Shown here: piece by piece, positions 46,039-56,050 of the stretch
How the letters are laid out: each line of letters opens with the position of its first letter
Numbering within the stretch: the stretch's first letter is position 1
Source of the DNA: Streptomyces sp. 11x1
GTDB taxonomy: Bacteria > Actinomycetota > Actinomycetes > Streptomycetales > Streptomycetaceae
NCBI RefSeq assembly: GCF_032598905.1
Contig: NZ_CP122458.1
Coordinates: 6,907,001 to 6,971,000 of the forward strand
Length of the DNA stretch: 64,000 nucleotides
Direction of reading: 5' to 3'
Program-made: the position numbers and the translations under genes
The notes under the pieces: generated by a model
The model's input: the letters and a program-made list of their open reading frames with translations, nothing else
Told to the model about the DNA's origin: nothing
Database searches by the model: none

Positions 46039-49000
46039 ATGCCCGAAACGATCGAACCCGCCGAGCCCGCGCAGGGCTCCGACCACAACACGCCGAGCGA
46101 CACCCTGCCGCCGCGCCGTCGCCGCCGTGCCGCGTCCCGTCCCGCGGGACCGCCGTCCGCCGCCGAAGCGGCCGCGGAGACCACCGCGCCGGCCATACCG
46201 GCCGCCGAGTCCGAGGACCTCGCGGCCGCCGAGCCGACCGAGACGGACGAGACCACCGAAACCACCGAGACCGTCGAGGACGGCGTGACCGGTGAGGACG
46301 CGCAGGTCACCGAGGCCGAGGAGACGGAAGAGGCCGAGTCCGCCGCCGTCGTCGAGGCGCCCGCCGTCGAGGAGGCCGCGCCCGCCGGGCGTACGCGCCG
46401 TCGTGCGACCCGCCGCGCCTCCGCGCCCGCCGGTGCGCCCAAGGACGCCGAGGTCGTCGAAGTCGTCGAGACCGTGGCGCCGGCCGCCTCCGCCGAGGCG
46501 GCAGCCGAGCCCGCCGCCGTCGCCGAGGCGCCCGCCGCCGTCGAGGAGGCCGCGCCCGCCGGGCGTACGCGCCGTCGCGCCACCCGGCGCGCCTCCGCGC
46601 CCACGAGTGCCCCCCAGGCCGCCGAGGAGACCCCCGCCGAGACCGAGGCCGCCTCCGAGCCCGCCGCGGTCGCCGAGGCGCCCGCCGCCGAGGAGGCCGC
46701 GCCGCGCCCGCGCCGTCGCGCCACACGCCGGGCGTCCACGCCCGCCGGTGAGCCGAAGGCCGCCGAGATTGTCGAGACCCCGACGGAGACCGCGCCCGCC
46801 GCTGTTCAGGAGGGCGCGCCGGTGGAGGCGGCCGAGGAGGCCGCGCCCCGCCGTAGCCGTCGGCGTGCCACGCGCCGGGCCGCCGCGCCCGCCGGTGCGC
46901 CCGAGGGCGAGTCCGCCGACGACCGCGTGAGCGAGGCCGTGGCCGCCGAGACCGTGCCGGCCCCGGCCGAGCAGGCGCCCGCCGCCGAAGCCGCCCCCGC
47001 GACCGCGGTGGCCGAGCCCGAGCCGGTCAAGGCGCCGCGTGCGGCCGCCGAGTCGGAGGCCGAGGACGCGGGTCCGCGTCGGGCCCGTCGTCGGGCCACC
47101 CGTAAGGCGGCCGTTGGCTTCTCCGAGCCGGCGGCGCGAGTCGCGGACGACGCGCCGTCGCGTCCGTCCCGGCCTGCCGTGGCCGTGTTCCAGGCGCCGG
47201 TGTTCACCGAGCCGATGTTCCAGACGCCGGAGCGGGCCGCCGCGCAGGCCGCCGCCGAGGCGGAGGCCGAGACCGTGACGCCCGAGCCGGCCGAGGTTGC
47301 CGAGAACGCCGGGACCACCGGCCTGGGTGGGTTCGCCGAGGAGGAGTCCACCGGTGGGTCGCGGCGTCGCCGTCGTCGCAGGGGTGAGCCGGCCGAGGCC
47401 GAGCAGCCCGCGGCCGCCACCGTGGTGGCCGATGAGCCGGAAGAGCCCGAGGAGTCCGAGGAGAGCGCCGAGGACGCCGCCGAGGGGGACGAGTACGGCG
47501 AGGAGGAGTCCACCGGGGCGCGGCGCCGCCGTCGCCGGGGTGGCCGTCGTCGTCGCCGGGGCGAGTCGGCCGAGGCCGAGGACGCCGCCGAGGGCGACGA
47601 GCTCGCCGCAGAGCAGGCCGAGCAGGACGCCGAGGACACCGCCGAGCAGCTGGACGAGGACGCCGAGGACGAGGGCGACGACCGCGAGGAGTCCGGTTCG
47701 GGCTCCAGCAGCAGCCGTCGTCGCCGTCGCCGTCGTCGCCGCGCCGGGGACTCCGGCACCGAGGCCGAGGCGGCCTCCGACGACCCCGAGCGGACGGTCG
47801 TCAAGGTCCGCGAGCCGCGCGAGCGGCGCGCCAAGGAGACCGAGCCGTCCGACGAGGTGCAGTCCATCAAGGGCTCCACCCGGCTGGAGGCCAAGAAGCA
47901 GCGTCGCCGGGAAGGCCGTGAGCAGGGACGTCGGCGCGTCCCGATCATCACCGAGGCCGAGTTCCTCGCCCGCCGCGAGGCCGTCGAGCGCGTCATGGTC
48001 GTCCGCCAGAGCGGCGAGCGCACCCAGATCGGCGTCCTGGAAGACAACGTGCTCGTCGAGCACTACGTCAACAAGGAGCAGTCGACCTCGTACGTCGGCA
48101 ACGTCTACCTCGGCAAGGTGCAGAACGTGCTGCCGTCGATGGAGGCCGCCTTCATCGACATCGGCAAGGGCCGCAACGCGGTCCTGTACGCCGGTGAGGT
48201 CAACTTCGAGGCGCTCGGCATGGCCAACGGGCCGCGCCGGATCGAGTCCGCCCTGAAGTCCGGCCAGTCCGTGCTCGTCCAGGTCACCAAGGATCCGATC
48301 GGGCACAAGGGCGCGCGTCTGACCAGCCAGGTCTCCCTGCCGGGTCGCTACCTGGTCTACGTCCCCGAGGGGTCGATGACCGGTATCAGCCGCAAGCTGC
48401 CCGACACCGAGCGGGCCCGGCTGAAGACCATCCTCAAGAAGATCGTCCCCGAGGACGCGGGCGTCATCGTGCGCACCGCCGCCGAGGGCGCGAGCGAGGA
48501 CGAGCTGCGCCGCGACGTCGAGCGACTGCAGGCGCAGTGGGAGGACATCCAGAAGAAGGCCAAGAACGGCAACGCGCCGACGCTGCTGTACGGCGAGCCG
48601 GACATGACCGTCCGGGTCGTCCGCGACATCTTCAACGAGGACTTCTCCAAGGTCATCGTGAGCGGCGAGGACGCCTGGGAGACCATCCACGGGTACGTCT
48701 CGCACGTCGCGCCCGACCTGGCGGACCGGCTGCAGAAGTGGACCTCCGAGGTCGACGTCTTCGCGACGTACCGCATCGACGAGCAGCTGATGAAGGCGCT
48801 GGACCGCAAGGTCTGGCTGCCCAGCGGTGGTTCGCTGGTGATCGACAAGACCGAGGCCATGATCGTGGTCGACGTCAACACCGGTAAGTTCACCGGCCAG
48901 GGCGGCAACCTGGAGGAGACGGTCACCAGGAACAACCTGGAGGCGGCCGAGGAGATCGTGCGTCAGCTGCGGCTGCGCGACCTCGGCGGCATCGTCGTCA

Positions 49001-50289
49001 TCGACTTCATCGACATGGTCCTGGAGTCCAACCGGGACCTGGTGCTGCGGCGCCTGTTGGAGTGCCTGGGGCGTGACCGTACGAAGCACCAGGTCGCCGA
49101 GGTCACCTCGCTGGGCCTGGTGCAGATGACCCGGAAGCGGGTCGGCCAGGGCCTGCTGGAGTCCTTCTCCGAGACCTGTGTCCACTGCAACGGGCGCGGC
49201 GTGATCGTGCACATGGACCAGCCGACCGCTCCCGGCGGTGGCGGCAAGCGCCGTAAGCGCGGGCGTGGCGGTGCCGAGCACGACCACGAGCACGTGTCCG
49301 CTCCCGAGGCCGTCGAGCCCGCGGAGCCGGCCGAGCCGGTCGAGACCGAGGCGGCCGCCGAGGTCGCCGCCGAGGTGGCCGAGCCCGTGGCGCTGCCGTC
49401 CCCCGAGTTCGAGCCGGACGAGGAGCTGTACAGCAGCGTCGCCGAGGCCGAGGCGGCGGTCGGGCGCGGCCGTTCGCGTCGTCGGGCCACCCGTCGGGCG
49501 TCCGCGCCCTCCGGTGCCCCGAAGTCCCGCGAGACCCGTGATTCGCGTGAGTCCCGTGAGGCCGTGGCCGTCACCACCGTCTCCGAGGACCGTGCCCCGA
49601 AGTCGCGGGAGGCCGCCGAGGCGGAGCCGGTCGCGGTGGAGGACCCGGTCGTCGAGGCGCCGGCGGCCGAGCCGAGCGCAGAGGAGGCCGCTCCCAAGGG
49701 CCGTACGCGTCGTCGGGCGACCCGGAAGGTGTCCGCTCCGGCGGGCGCTCCGGCAGGCGCGGCGGCGGAGGAGACCGTGGTCACGGTGGCGGCCGCCGAG
49801 CCGGCGCCGGAGCCCGTGGCCGAGCCGGTCGCCGAGCCCGTGGCCGAGGACGCCGCACAGCCCGAGGCGGCCGCCGTCGCCGAGAGCGCGGCTCCGGCCC
49901 GTCCGCGTCGGCGTGCCGTGCGCAAGGCGACCGCGCCCACCGCGTCCGAGGAGGCGGCCGTGGTCGTGGTCCCGTCGGCTCCGGCCGAGGACGCGGCCGA
50001 GGCCCCGGTCGAGGACGCGGCCGAGGCCCCGGTCGAGGAGTCCGCTCCGGCGGCCGAGGAGACCGAGACCGAGGCCGAGGCGCCCGCCAAGAAGACGGCG
50101 GCGCGCAAGACGGCCAAGAAGGCCACGGCGAAGAAGGCCGCCACGAAGAAGACGGCGGCCGCCAAGAAGACGGTCGCGAAGAAGGCCACGGCCAAGAAGG
50201 CGGCCACGAAGAAGTCGGCCGCGAAGAAGACCACGGTGGCCGCCGAGCAGTCCTCGGCCACGGTGACGGCCTCGACCGACGAGAGCTGA
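46039..50289 (+). CDS. rne: ribonuclease E/G with long disordered arms
   Basis: Endoribonuclease for rRNA processing and mRNA decay. The 1416-residue product has a catalytic core in its middle (about 635-1060): S1-like RNA-binding segment (GNVYLGKVQNVLPSMEAAFIDIG), catalytic metal residues DVN (Asp945) and IDFIDM (near 989-992), and the zinc-link CVHC (1047-1050). The N-terminal arm (about 1-610) and C-terminal arm are Ala/Glu/Pro-rich with many RRRATRRASAPAGAP repeats, and the last 50 residues are Lys/Ala/Thr-rich like histone H1. Such arms in Streptomyces carry the partner-binding sites, opposite in layout to E. coli. Ends at hairpin 50323-50363. Confidence 0.95.
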   Translation: MPETIEPAEPAQGSDHNTPSDTLPPRRRRRAASRPAGPPSAAEAAAETTAPAIPAAESEDLAAAEPTETDETTETTETVEDGVTGEDAQVTEAEETEEAESAAVVEAPAVEEAAPAGRTRRRATRRASAPAGAPKDAEVVEVVETVAPAASAEAAAEPAAVAEAPAAVEEAAPAGRTRRRATRRASAPTSAPQAAEETPAETEAASEPAAVAEAPAAEEAAPRPRRRATRRASTPAGEPKAAEIVETPTETAPAAVQEGAPVEAAEEAAPRRSRRRATRRAAAPAGAPEGESADDRVSEAVAAETVPAPAEQAPAAEAAPATAVAEPEPVKAPRAAAESEAEDAGPRRARRRATRKAAVGFSEPAARVADDAPSRPSRPAVAVFQAPVFTEPMFQTPERAAAQAAAEAEAETVTPEPAEVAENAGTTGLGGFAEEESTGGSRRRRRRRGEPAEAEQPAAATVVADEPEEPEESEESAEDAAEGDEYGEEESTGARRRRRRGGRRRRRGESAEAEDAAEGDELAAEQAEQDAEDTAEQLDEDAEDEGDDREESGSGSSSSRRRRRRRRRAGDSGTEAEAASDDPERTVVKVREPRERRAKETEPSDEVQSIKGSTRLEAKKQRRREGREQGRRRVPIITEAEFLARREAVERVMVVRQSGERTQIGVLEDNVLVEHYVNKEQSTSYVGNVYLGKVQNVLPSMEAAFIDIGKGRNAVLYAGEVNFEALGMANGPRRIESALKSGQSVLVQVTKDPIGHKGARLTSQVSLPGRYLVYVPEGSMTGISRKLPDTERARLKTILKKIVPEDAGVIVRTAAEGASEDELRRDVERLQAQWEDIQKKAKNGNAPTLLYGEPDMTVRVVRDIFNEDFSKVIVSGEDAWETIHGYVSHVAPDLADRLQKWTSEVDVFATYRIDEQLMKALDRKVWLPSGGSLVIDKTEAMIVVDVNTGKFTGQGGNLEETVTRNNLEAAEEIVRQLRLRDLGGIVVIDFIDMVLESNRDLVLRRLLECLGRDRTKHQVAEVTSLGLVQMTRKRVGQGLLESFSETCVHCNGRGVIVHMDQPTAPGGGGKRRKRGRGGAEHDHEHVSAPEAVEPAEPAEPVETEAAAEVAAEVAEPVALPSPEFEPDEELYSSVAEAEAAVGRGRSRRRATRRASAPSGAPKSRETRDSRESREAVAVTTVSEDRAPKSREAAEAEPVAVEDPVVEAPAAEPSAEEAAPKGRTRRRATRKVSAPAGAPAGAAAEETVVTVAAAEPAPEPVAEPVAEPVAEDAAQPEAAAVAESAAPARPRRRAVRKATAPTASEEAAVVVVPSAPAEDAAEAPVEDAAEAPVEESAPAAEETETEAEAPAKKTAARKTAKKATAKKAATKKTAAAKKTVAKKATAKKAATKKSAAKKTTVAAEQSSATVTASTDES

Positions 50290-50322
50290 GCCCCACGGGG
50301 CGGACGTCGATCCGCTCCAACT

Positions 50323-50363
50323 GGTGCCCCCGCCGGGTGGTTTGACCATCCGGTGGGGGCACC
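50323..50363 (+). terminator. terminator of rne
   Basis: GGTGCCCCCGCCGGGTGG (50323-50340) pairs, with one mismatch, with CCATCCGGTGGGGGCACC (50346-50363) around TTTGA, 33 bases past the stop. Confidence 0.85.
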
Positions 50364-50588
50364 GGTCCGTTCCGGGGGAGCAACTTCACACCGAGTGGGG
50401 AGATTTGCGGAGTTTTCCTCCTCTCTGCCGTCTCACCGGTACCCCCTTCCCCCTTGAGCACCCTCGGGCGCCTGTAACACTCACGTAGTCGAATTCGCAG
50501 TCATCTACGCAGTCGTGAGCGATCGCGTGAGCGTTGGTGTGAGCGCTGTCGTGGACATACGGGCAGGGTGGGAACGGGGAGGGATCGC

Positions 50589-51887
50589 ATGGCGCGCGTG
50601 CGTGGGCGGGGGGCGGTGGCGCTGGCCACCGTGCTGGCGGCGGCCGGTGTGCAGGTGACGGCCGCGGACGTCGCGCGTGCCGCGCCGACCTGGACCGAAG
50701 GCCCGCTCTTCAACGACCCGTTGGGTGACGAGGCTGCGCAACTCGCGATACGCGCCCGGCTCGTCGAGCTGACGGACGCCGCGCTCCCCGGCTCCACCAT
50801 CAAGGTCGCCGTCTACCACGTGTGGGAGGCGTCCGTCGTCAACGCGCTCGTGGCCGCCAAGGACCGGGGCGTGCGCGTCCAGGTCCTGCTGGACGAGTCG
50901 AGCGTCAGCGACCGCCCCACGAACACCGCGTACGGCAGCCTGGTCGCGGCGCTCGGCACCGACCGGACGAAGGGGTCGTACATAGCGTCCTGCGCCGTCG
51001 ACAGGTCCTGCCTCGGCGATCCGAAGTACGGGCAGTCGATCATGCACAACAAGTTCTGGCTGTTCTCGGCGGTCGAGGGCGCCACCAATGTGGTCGTGCA
51101 GACCACGTCGAACTCGACCCCCTCCGCGCACACCAAGTTCTTCAACGACGCGCTGCTGCTGCCGGACAACCCGACGATGTACGACGCGTACGCGGACTAC
51201 TTCGACACGATGGTGGGCCGGGACTGGGCGGCCTGGGAGTACCGGACCGTCAGCAACGGCCTCTACAAGGCGTACTTCTTCCCCCGGGCCGGGAACACCC
51301 GGGCCACCGACACCGTGTACTCGGTGCTGAACAACGTGCAGTGCTCGTACAAGGACAGCACCGGGGTGGCGCGGAAGACCTGGGTGCGGGTCGCGATCTT
51401 CAAGATCACCCGGCTGGCGATCGCCGAGAAGCTGGTCGCCCTGAAGAAGGCCGGCTGCAACGTGAGCATCGTGTACGCCGAGTCCGACAGCGCCAAGAGC
51501 AGCGGCGGGACCAAGGGGACGTGGGAGAAGATGCACACGTCCGGCGGGCCGACGGTGCGGTGCTACAACGACGACCGGGACCCGCTGAACCCCGGGAAGA
51601 AACTGACCACGCCGTACATCATCCACACCAAGTACATCCTCGTGGACGGCCAGTACGACGGCGTGCGCAACAAGATCAGCTTCACCGGGTCGGGCAACTA
51701 CACCGGGCCCGCGCTGCGCGAGAACGACGAGGCGATCGTCAAGGTCGACGACGACGCCGTGCACGACATGTACCGGACGCACTTCGACAAGGTGATCGGC
51801 GTCGCCTATCCGGGCAAGGCCGACACCACCGACCTGTGCAAGGGTGTGAAGCCGCTGCCGGCGGACGGCGAGAAGCCCGCCGGTTAG
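50589..51887 (+). CDS. secreted phospholipase D-like protein
   Basis: A 432-residue exported protein. The signal peptide runs to about residue 31 (VALATVLAAAGVQVTAADVARAA). Two HKD-type motifs: HNKFWLFS in the first half and HTKYILVD in the second. The second fits HxKxxxxD; the first has Ser in place of Asp, so activity may be altered or the metal-independent chemistry may differ. Cysteines SCAVDRSC and others could form disulfides. Expected to hydrolyse phosphodiester bonds in lipids or nucleic acids outside the cell; substrate unknown. ATG 50589 has GGGGAGGG upstream. Confidence 0.85.
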   Translation: MARVRGRGAVALATVLAAAGVQVTAADVARAAPTWTEGPLFNDPLGDEAAQLAIRARLVELTDAALPGSTIKVAVYHVWEASVVNALVAAKDRGVRVQVLLDESSVSDRPTNTAYGSLVAALGTDRTKGSYIASCAVDRSCLGDPKYGQSIMHNKFWLFSAVEGATNVVVQTTSNSTPSAHTKFFNDALLLPDNPTMYDAYADYFDTMVGRDWAAWEYRTVSNGLYKAYFFPRAGNTRATDTVYSVLNNVQCSYKDSTGVARKTWVRVAIFKITRLAIAEKLVALKKAGCNVSIVYAESDSAKSSGGTKGTWEKMHTSGGPTVRCYNDDRDPLNPGKKLTTPYIIHTKYILVDGQYDGVRNKISFTGSGNYTGPALRENDEAIVKVDDDAVHDMYRTHFDKVIGVAYPGKADTTDLCKGVKPLPADGEKPAG

Positions 51888-51903
51888 CGGGGAGGGGCTC
51901 GGT

Positions 51904-51933
51904 TTGACCCCTTCGGGCGCGGCCCCGTAACCT
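51904..51933 (+). promoter_or_regulatory. possible HrdB-type promoter for rplU-rpmA
   Basis: TTGACC (51904-51909) and TAACCT (51928-51933) separated by 18 bases resemble the vegetative sigma consensus. It leaves a leader of about 140 bases before rplU. No known L21 leader structure is evident. Confidence 0.4.
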
Positions 51934-52081
51934 TGACCGTCGGCGTGTCCGTAGGTAGCGACGCGTCACATCCCCGTAAACCTCATTCCTTCCGCGCGCC
52001 CGGCGCCGTGGGAGAGGCCGTCCGCGTGTCGGGCGGCTGGACTGCGGGGGTGCCGTTCCGGAGCGAGAGAGTGAGATCCGC

Positions 52082-52402
52082 GTGTACGCCATCGTGCGCA
52101 GCGGTGGTCGCCAGCACAAGGTTGCTGTCGGCGACATCGTTGAGGTTGACAAGATTTCCACCGCCAATGTCGGCGACACGGTCGAGCTCTCGACCCTGCT
52201 CGTCGTCGACGGCGACGCCGTGACCAGTGACCCGTGGGTCCTTGCCGGCATCAAGGTCCAGGCCGAGGTCGTGGACCACCACAAGGGGCAGAAGATCGAC
52301 ATTCTGCGCTACAAGAACAAGACCGGCTACCGCCGTCGTCAGGGCCACCGCCAGCAGTACACGGCGATCAAGGTCACTGAGATCCCCGCGGCTGCGAAGT
52401 AA
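52082..52402 (+). CDS. rplU: ribosomal protein bL21
   Basis: Component of the 50S subunit bound to 23S rRNA. The 106-residue product is full length: [72 protein letters not shown] start with GAGAGTGAG upstream. Followed 14 bases later by rpmA. Confidence 0.97.
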   Translation: MYAIVRSGGRQHKVAVGDIVEVDKISTANVGDTVELSTLLVVDGDAVTSDPWVLAGIKVQAEVVDHHKGQKIDILRYKNKTGYRRRQGHRQQYTAIKVTEIPAAAK

Positions 52403-52416
52403 GGGACTGAGGAGAG

Positions 52417-52671
52417 ATGGCACACAAGAAGGGCGCATCGTCCACCCGGAACGGTCGCGACTCCAACGCTCAGCGGCTCGGCGTGAAGCGCTTCGGCGGT
52501 CAGGTCGTCAACGCCGGTGAGATCCTGGTCCGCCAGCGTGGCACGCACTTCCACCCGGGCTCGGGTGTCGGTCGCGGCAAGGACGACACGCTGTTCGCGC
52601 TGAACGCCGGTGCGGTCGAGTTCGGCACCGCCCGTGGCCGCAAGGTCGTGAACATCGTTCCGGTCGGCTGA
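52417..52671 (+). CDS. rpmA: ribosomal protein bL27
   Basis: Near the peptidyl-transferase centre of the 50S subunit. The 84-residue protein has the standard start [29 protein letters not shown] and [26 protein letters not shown] precedes the ATG. Second gene of the rplU-rpmA unit. Confidence 0.97.
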   Translation: MAHKKGASSTRNGRDSNAQRLGVKRFGGQVVNAGEILVRQRGTHFHPGSGVGRGKDDTLFALNAGAVEFGTARGRKVVNIVPVG

Positions 52672-52697
52672 TCGGAAAAGTCTTCGGACAGTCTTTC

Positions 52698-52745
52698 GCG
52701 AGGCGGACCTCACTTCCCGTGCGGGAAGGCGGGTCCGCCTTTCGC
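52698..52745 (+). terminator. terminator between rpmA and obg
   Basis: AGGCGGACC (52701-52709) pairs with GGTCCGCCT (52732-52740), with an inner CTTCCCG/CGGGAAG stem, followed by TTTCGCG. It separates ribosomal genes from obg, which likely has its own promoter or receives readthrough. Confidence 0.7.
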
Positions 52746-52816
52746 GTGTTACCCAATAACTGAACCCGTACCACCCCCGGCCGTCGGTCGGGGGAACCCC
52801 CAGGAGGCACCCCACC

Positions 52817-54253
52817 ATGACCACCTTCGTGGACCGCGTCGAACTGCATGTCGCCGCGGGTAACGGAGGCCACGGCTGTGCCTCCGTCCACCGGGAGAAG
52901 TTCAAGCCGCTCGGCGGCCCCGACGGCGGCAACGGCGGCCGGGGCGGCGACGTCATCCTGACCGTCGACCAGTCGGTGACGACCCTCCTGGAGTACCACC
53001 ACTCCCCGCACCGCAAGGCCACCAACGGCAAGCCCGGCGAGGGCGGCAACCGCTCCGGCAAGGACGGACAGGACCTGGTCCTGCCGGTCCCGGACGGCAC
53101 GGTCGTGCTCGACCGGCAGGGGAACGTCCTCGCCGACCTCGTCGGCCACGGCACCTCCTTCGTCGCCGCGCAGGGCGGCCGGGGCGGCCTCGGCAACGCG
53201 GCCCTCGCCTCCGCCCGCCGCAAGGCGCCCGGCTTCGCGCTGCTCGGCGTGCCCGGCGACATGGGCGACATCGTCCTGGAGCTCAAGACCGTCGCCGACG
53301 TGGCGCTGGTCGGCTATCCCAGCGCCGGGAAGTCCTCGCTGATCTCGGTCCTGTCCGCCGCCAAGCCGAAGATCGCCGACTACCCTTTCACAACCCTCGT
53401 CCCGAACCTGGGCGTGGTCACCGCCGGCGAGACGGTCTACACGATCGCCGACGTGCCGGGCCTGATCCCCGGTGCCAGTCAGGGCAAGGGGCTCGGGCTC
53501 GAATTCCTCCGCCACGTCGAGCGGTGCAGCGTCCTCGTGCACGTCCTCGACACCGCGACGCTGGAGTCGGACCGCGACCCCGTCTCCGACCTCGACATCA
53601 TCGAGGAGGAGCTGACGCAGTACGGCGGGCTCGGCGACCGGCCCCGGATCGTCGTCCTCAACAAGATCGACGTGCCCGACGGCAAGGATCTCGCCGAGAT
53701 GGTGCGGCCGGACCTGGAGGCCCGCGGTTACCGGGTCTTCGAGGTGTCCGCCGTCGCCCACACCGGGCTGCGGGAGCTGTCCTTCGCGCTCGCCGACCTC
53801 GTCGGCCGGGCGCGTGCCGCGAGGCCCAAGGAGGAGGCGACGCGGATCGTCATCCGGCCCAAGGCCGTCGACGACGCGGGCTTCACGGTCGTGCGCGAGG
53901 AGGACGGTCTCTACCGCGTGCGGGGCGAGAAGCCGGAGCGCTGGGTGCGGCAGACCGACTTCAACAACGACGAGGCGGTCGGCTATCTCGCCGACCGGCT
54001 CAACCGCCTCGGTGTCGAGGAGGAGCTGATGAAGGCGGGCGCCCGCTCCGGCGACGGCGTCGCCATCGGGCCCGAGGACAACGCGGTCGTCTTCGACTGG
54101 GAGCCGACCGTCATGGCCGGTGCGGAGATGCTGGGGCGGCGTGGTGAGGACCACCGCTTCGAGGCGCCCCGGCCGGCGGTCCAGCGCCGCCGTGACCGGC
54201 AGGCGGAGCGGGACGAGCTCCAGAAGGAGTACGACGACTTCGAGCCGTTCTAG
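52817..54253 (+). CDS. obg: Obg GTPase
   Basis: Essential ribosome-associated GTPase; in Streptomyces linked to the onset of sporulation. The 478-residue product has the glycine-rich Obg fold ([27 protein letters not shown]), the G domain ([33 protein letters not shown]), and the C-terminal OCT domain ([23 protein letters not shown]). Full length. AGGAGG precedes ATG 52817. In related genomes proB usually follows soon; here an IS element, a MITE-like element and a glycerophosphotransferase gene intervene. Confidence 0.96.
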   Translation: MTTFVDRVELHVAAGNGGHGCASVHREKFKPLGGPDGGNGGRGGDVILTVDQSVTTLLEYHHSPHRKATNGKPGEGGNRSGKDGQDLVLPVPDGTVVLDRQGNVLADLVGHGTSFVAAQGGRGGLGNAALASARRKAPGFALLGVPGDMGDIVLELKTVADVALVGYPSAGKSSLISVLSAAKPKIADYPFTTLVPNLGVVTAGETVYTIADVPGLIPGASQGKGLGLEFLRHVERCSVLVHVLDTATLESDRDPVSDLDIIEEELTQYGGLGDRPRIVVLNKIDVPDGKDLAEMVRPDLEARGYRVFEVSAVAHTGLRELSFALADLVGRARAARPKEEATRIVIRPKAVDDAGFTVVREEDGLYRVRGEKPERWVRQTDFNNDEAVGYLADRLNRLGVEEELMKAGARSGDGVAIGPEDNAVVFDWEPTVMAGAEMLGRRGEDHRFEAPRPAVQRRRDRQAERDELQKEYDDFEPF

Positions 54254-54396
54254 GGTTGCGGGGGCGTCGGGCGCCCTAGGAGACCGCTGAAGATCTTGCT
54301 CTGGCCGCCCGACTCACCCTGGATTGCCGGTAAATGTCAATCGCCATCAAGTAGGGCAAGCCGGGCGCATTTTCGAGATCTTCAGGACGCTTCTAG

Positions 54397-55838
54397 TAGT
54401 GCTTGGTCAGGTCGGTATCGGTTCTGGCATGTTGCGGTGACAGGTGGGGCAGGCGCCGGTCCAGACCGCGAGGAGTAGCTGCAGTTCGCGGGCGACCTGG
54501 TAGAGGCTCAGGCCGGCGCCGTCTCTTTTGGGGACCGGGTGATGCGCTGAAGGGTGCAAAAGGCGTGTGCGACGGAGACGAGGGTGACGTGGTGGTGCCA
54601 GCCTCGCCAGGTGCGGCCTTCGAAGTGGGCCAGGCCCAGGGTCTGCTTCATCTCGCGGTAGTCGTGCTCGATGCGCCAGCGTAGTTTCGCGGTGCGCACG
54701 AGGGTGGCCAGCGCCGTGTCGGCGGGAAGGTTGGACAGCCAGAACTGGACGGGTTCGGGCTGGTCGGCGGGCCATTCGGCCAGCAGCCAGCAGACGGGCA
54801 GTTCCGGGCCGTCGCAGGCTTTGCGGATCTCGCGTCCGGCGGGCCGCACGCGCAGGGCCACGAAGCGGGAGTACATGCGCTTGACGCCGCTGCGGCCGCT
54901 GCCCGGGCGGGAGCCTTCCCGCCACTGCACCGGCCGGGCTGTCTGCTTGCCGGCCTCGATGACCAGCTTCTTCACCGTCCTGGCCGCCTCGGGATAAACC
55001 GGCTGGGGCCGAGGGCCGCGACCGCCGTAGGGCGGGGTATGCGGCCGTGCCGTTTCCGGGTGGGCGGTGGTCGTGGTGGAGATGCCGACCGCGTAGCCGA
55101 GCCCGCGTTCTTCCAGGCCCAGCCGGAAGGCTGCGGTATCGCCGTAACCGCCGTCGGCGACGACGATCGGGACGTCGATGCCCCACGACCTGGTCTCGTC
55201 GATCATGTCCAGGGCCAGCTGCCACTTCTCGACGTGTCCGACGTCGGTGGGGATGCCGCACGTGGTGCGGCGGGCCACCTTGCCCGGATCGGCCTTGGAC
55301 GAGGCGGGATCCCAGCTCTCGGGCAGGAACAGACGCCAGTCGACAGCAGCCGACGCGTCGTCGGAGGCCAGGTGCAGGGACACCCCGGCCTGACAGTTGG
55401 TGACCTTGCCCGCGGTGCCGGTGTACTGCCGGGCCACACACGCCGAGGCGTCCCCGTCCTTGAGGAAGCCTGTGTCATCCACGATCAGCGCGGTCGGCTT
55501 GACCACCTGCTGCATCCGCCAGGCCAGGCGGGCGCGGACATGCGCCGCGTCCCACGGGCTGGTGGTGATGAAGTTCGCCAGGGCCTGCCGGTTGCCGTCC
55601 TCGCCCAGGCGGGCGGCCATCGGTTCCACCGACTTGCGCCGCCCGTCCAGCAGCAGGCCCCGCAGATAGACCGTTCCCCACCGGCGTTGATCCGCCCGCG
55701 CGAACGGCTCGAACATCTCTGCCGCGAAGTCCTCCAGATCACATCGGACCGCGGCAAGCTCCCCACCCATCACAACAGGTCAACGGAACAAGCGATCAAA
55801 CGGACACGCCACCGGCGAGTGAACCTGACCAAGCACTA
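54397..55838 (-). mobile_element. IS701-family insertion sequence
   Basis: A 1442-bp element with perfect 16-bp terminal inverted repeats (TAGTGCTTGGTCAGGT at the left, complement at the right), flanked by CTAG on both sides (54393-54396 and 55839-55842) as a 4-bp target duplication. Its single gene is an intact transposase. The complete ends and the undamaged gene suggest recent insertion. Its right flank is the end of a MITE-like element. Confidence 0.9.
54508..55773 (-). CDS. IS701-type transposase
   Basis: A 421-residue DDE transposase: VDDTGFLKDG (first Asp), VVADGGYGDTAAFR (second Asp) and WRIEHDYREMKQTLGLAHFEGR (Glu, with the Tyr-Arg-Glu-Met-Lys signature). N-terminal RWGTVYLRGLLLDGRRKSVEPMAARLGEDGNRQALANFI is typical of IS701. 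No frameshift, so it may be active. The start is one of two adjacent GTG/ATG codons at 55773/55770. Confidence 0.92.
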   Translation of the reverse strand: MMGGELAAVRCDLEDFAAEMFEPFARADQRRWGTVYLRGLLLDGRRKSVEPMAARLGEDGNRQALANFITTSPWDAAHVRARLAWRMQQVVKPTALIVDDTGFLKDGDASACVARQYTGTAGKVTNCQAGVSLHLASDDASAAVDWRLFLPESWDPASSKADPGKVARRTTCGIPTDVGHVEKWQLALDMIDETRSWGIDVPIVVADGGYGDTAAFRLGLEERGLGYAVGISTTTTAHPETARPHTPPYGGRGPRPQPVYPEAARTVKKLVIEAGKQTARPVQWREGSRPGSGRSGVKRMYSRFVALRVRPAGREIRKACDGPELPVCWLLAEWPADQPEPVQFWLSNLPADTALATLVRTAKLRWRIEHDYREMKQTLGLAHFEGRTWRGWHHHVTLVSVAHAFCTLQRITRSPKETAPA

Positions 55839-55842
55839 CTAG

Positions 55843-56050
55843 GCCCTGTCGTCACATTCCCGCCTGCCCCGCGGCGCCATGCACGCGCTCTCGACGCGCC
55901 GGGCACCGACCCGAGTACGTCCGGTACGCGGGTCAGTGCCCGGCACGCCGAGAGCACGCTCCCCCGGTCTCGGCTGCGCTCGACCGGGAGGTACCCCCAC
56001 GACGCCGCGGGGCCGCCCTTCGGGCGACGACGGGAATGTGACGACAGGGC
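55843..56050. mobile_element. second MITE-like element, adjoining the IS
   Basis: A 208-bp non-coding element with perfect 20-bp terminal inverted repeats, GCCCTGTCGTCACATTCCCG at the left and complement at the right. Left flank CTAG (shared with the IS), right flank CTGG. The inside has further inverted repeats (GCGCTCTCGACGCGCCGGGC with GCCCGGCACGCCGAGAGC; imperfect). No reading frame is convincing. Its ends share the GCCTGTCG/CCCTGTCG word with the element at 10713. Confidence 0.62.

Noticed and set aside
45301..50349. A 1682-codon open frame on the minus strand opposite rne
   Set aside because: It mirrors rne; the Ala/Glu/Arg-rich codons GCC, GAG and CGC give open Gly/Leu/Arg frames on the other strand. 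No ribosome site or protein-like domain.
51934..52081. Autoregulatory L21 leader ahead of rplU
   Set aside because: No structure I can match to a known ribosomal protein leader; only a plausible promoter is seen.
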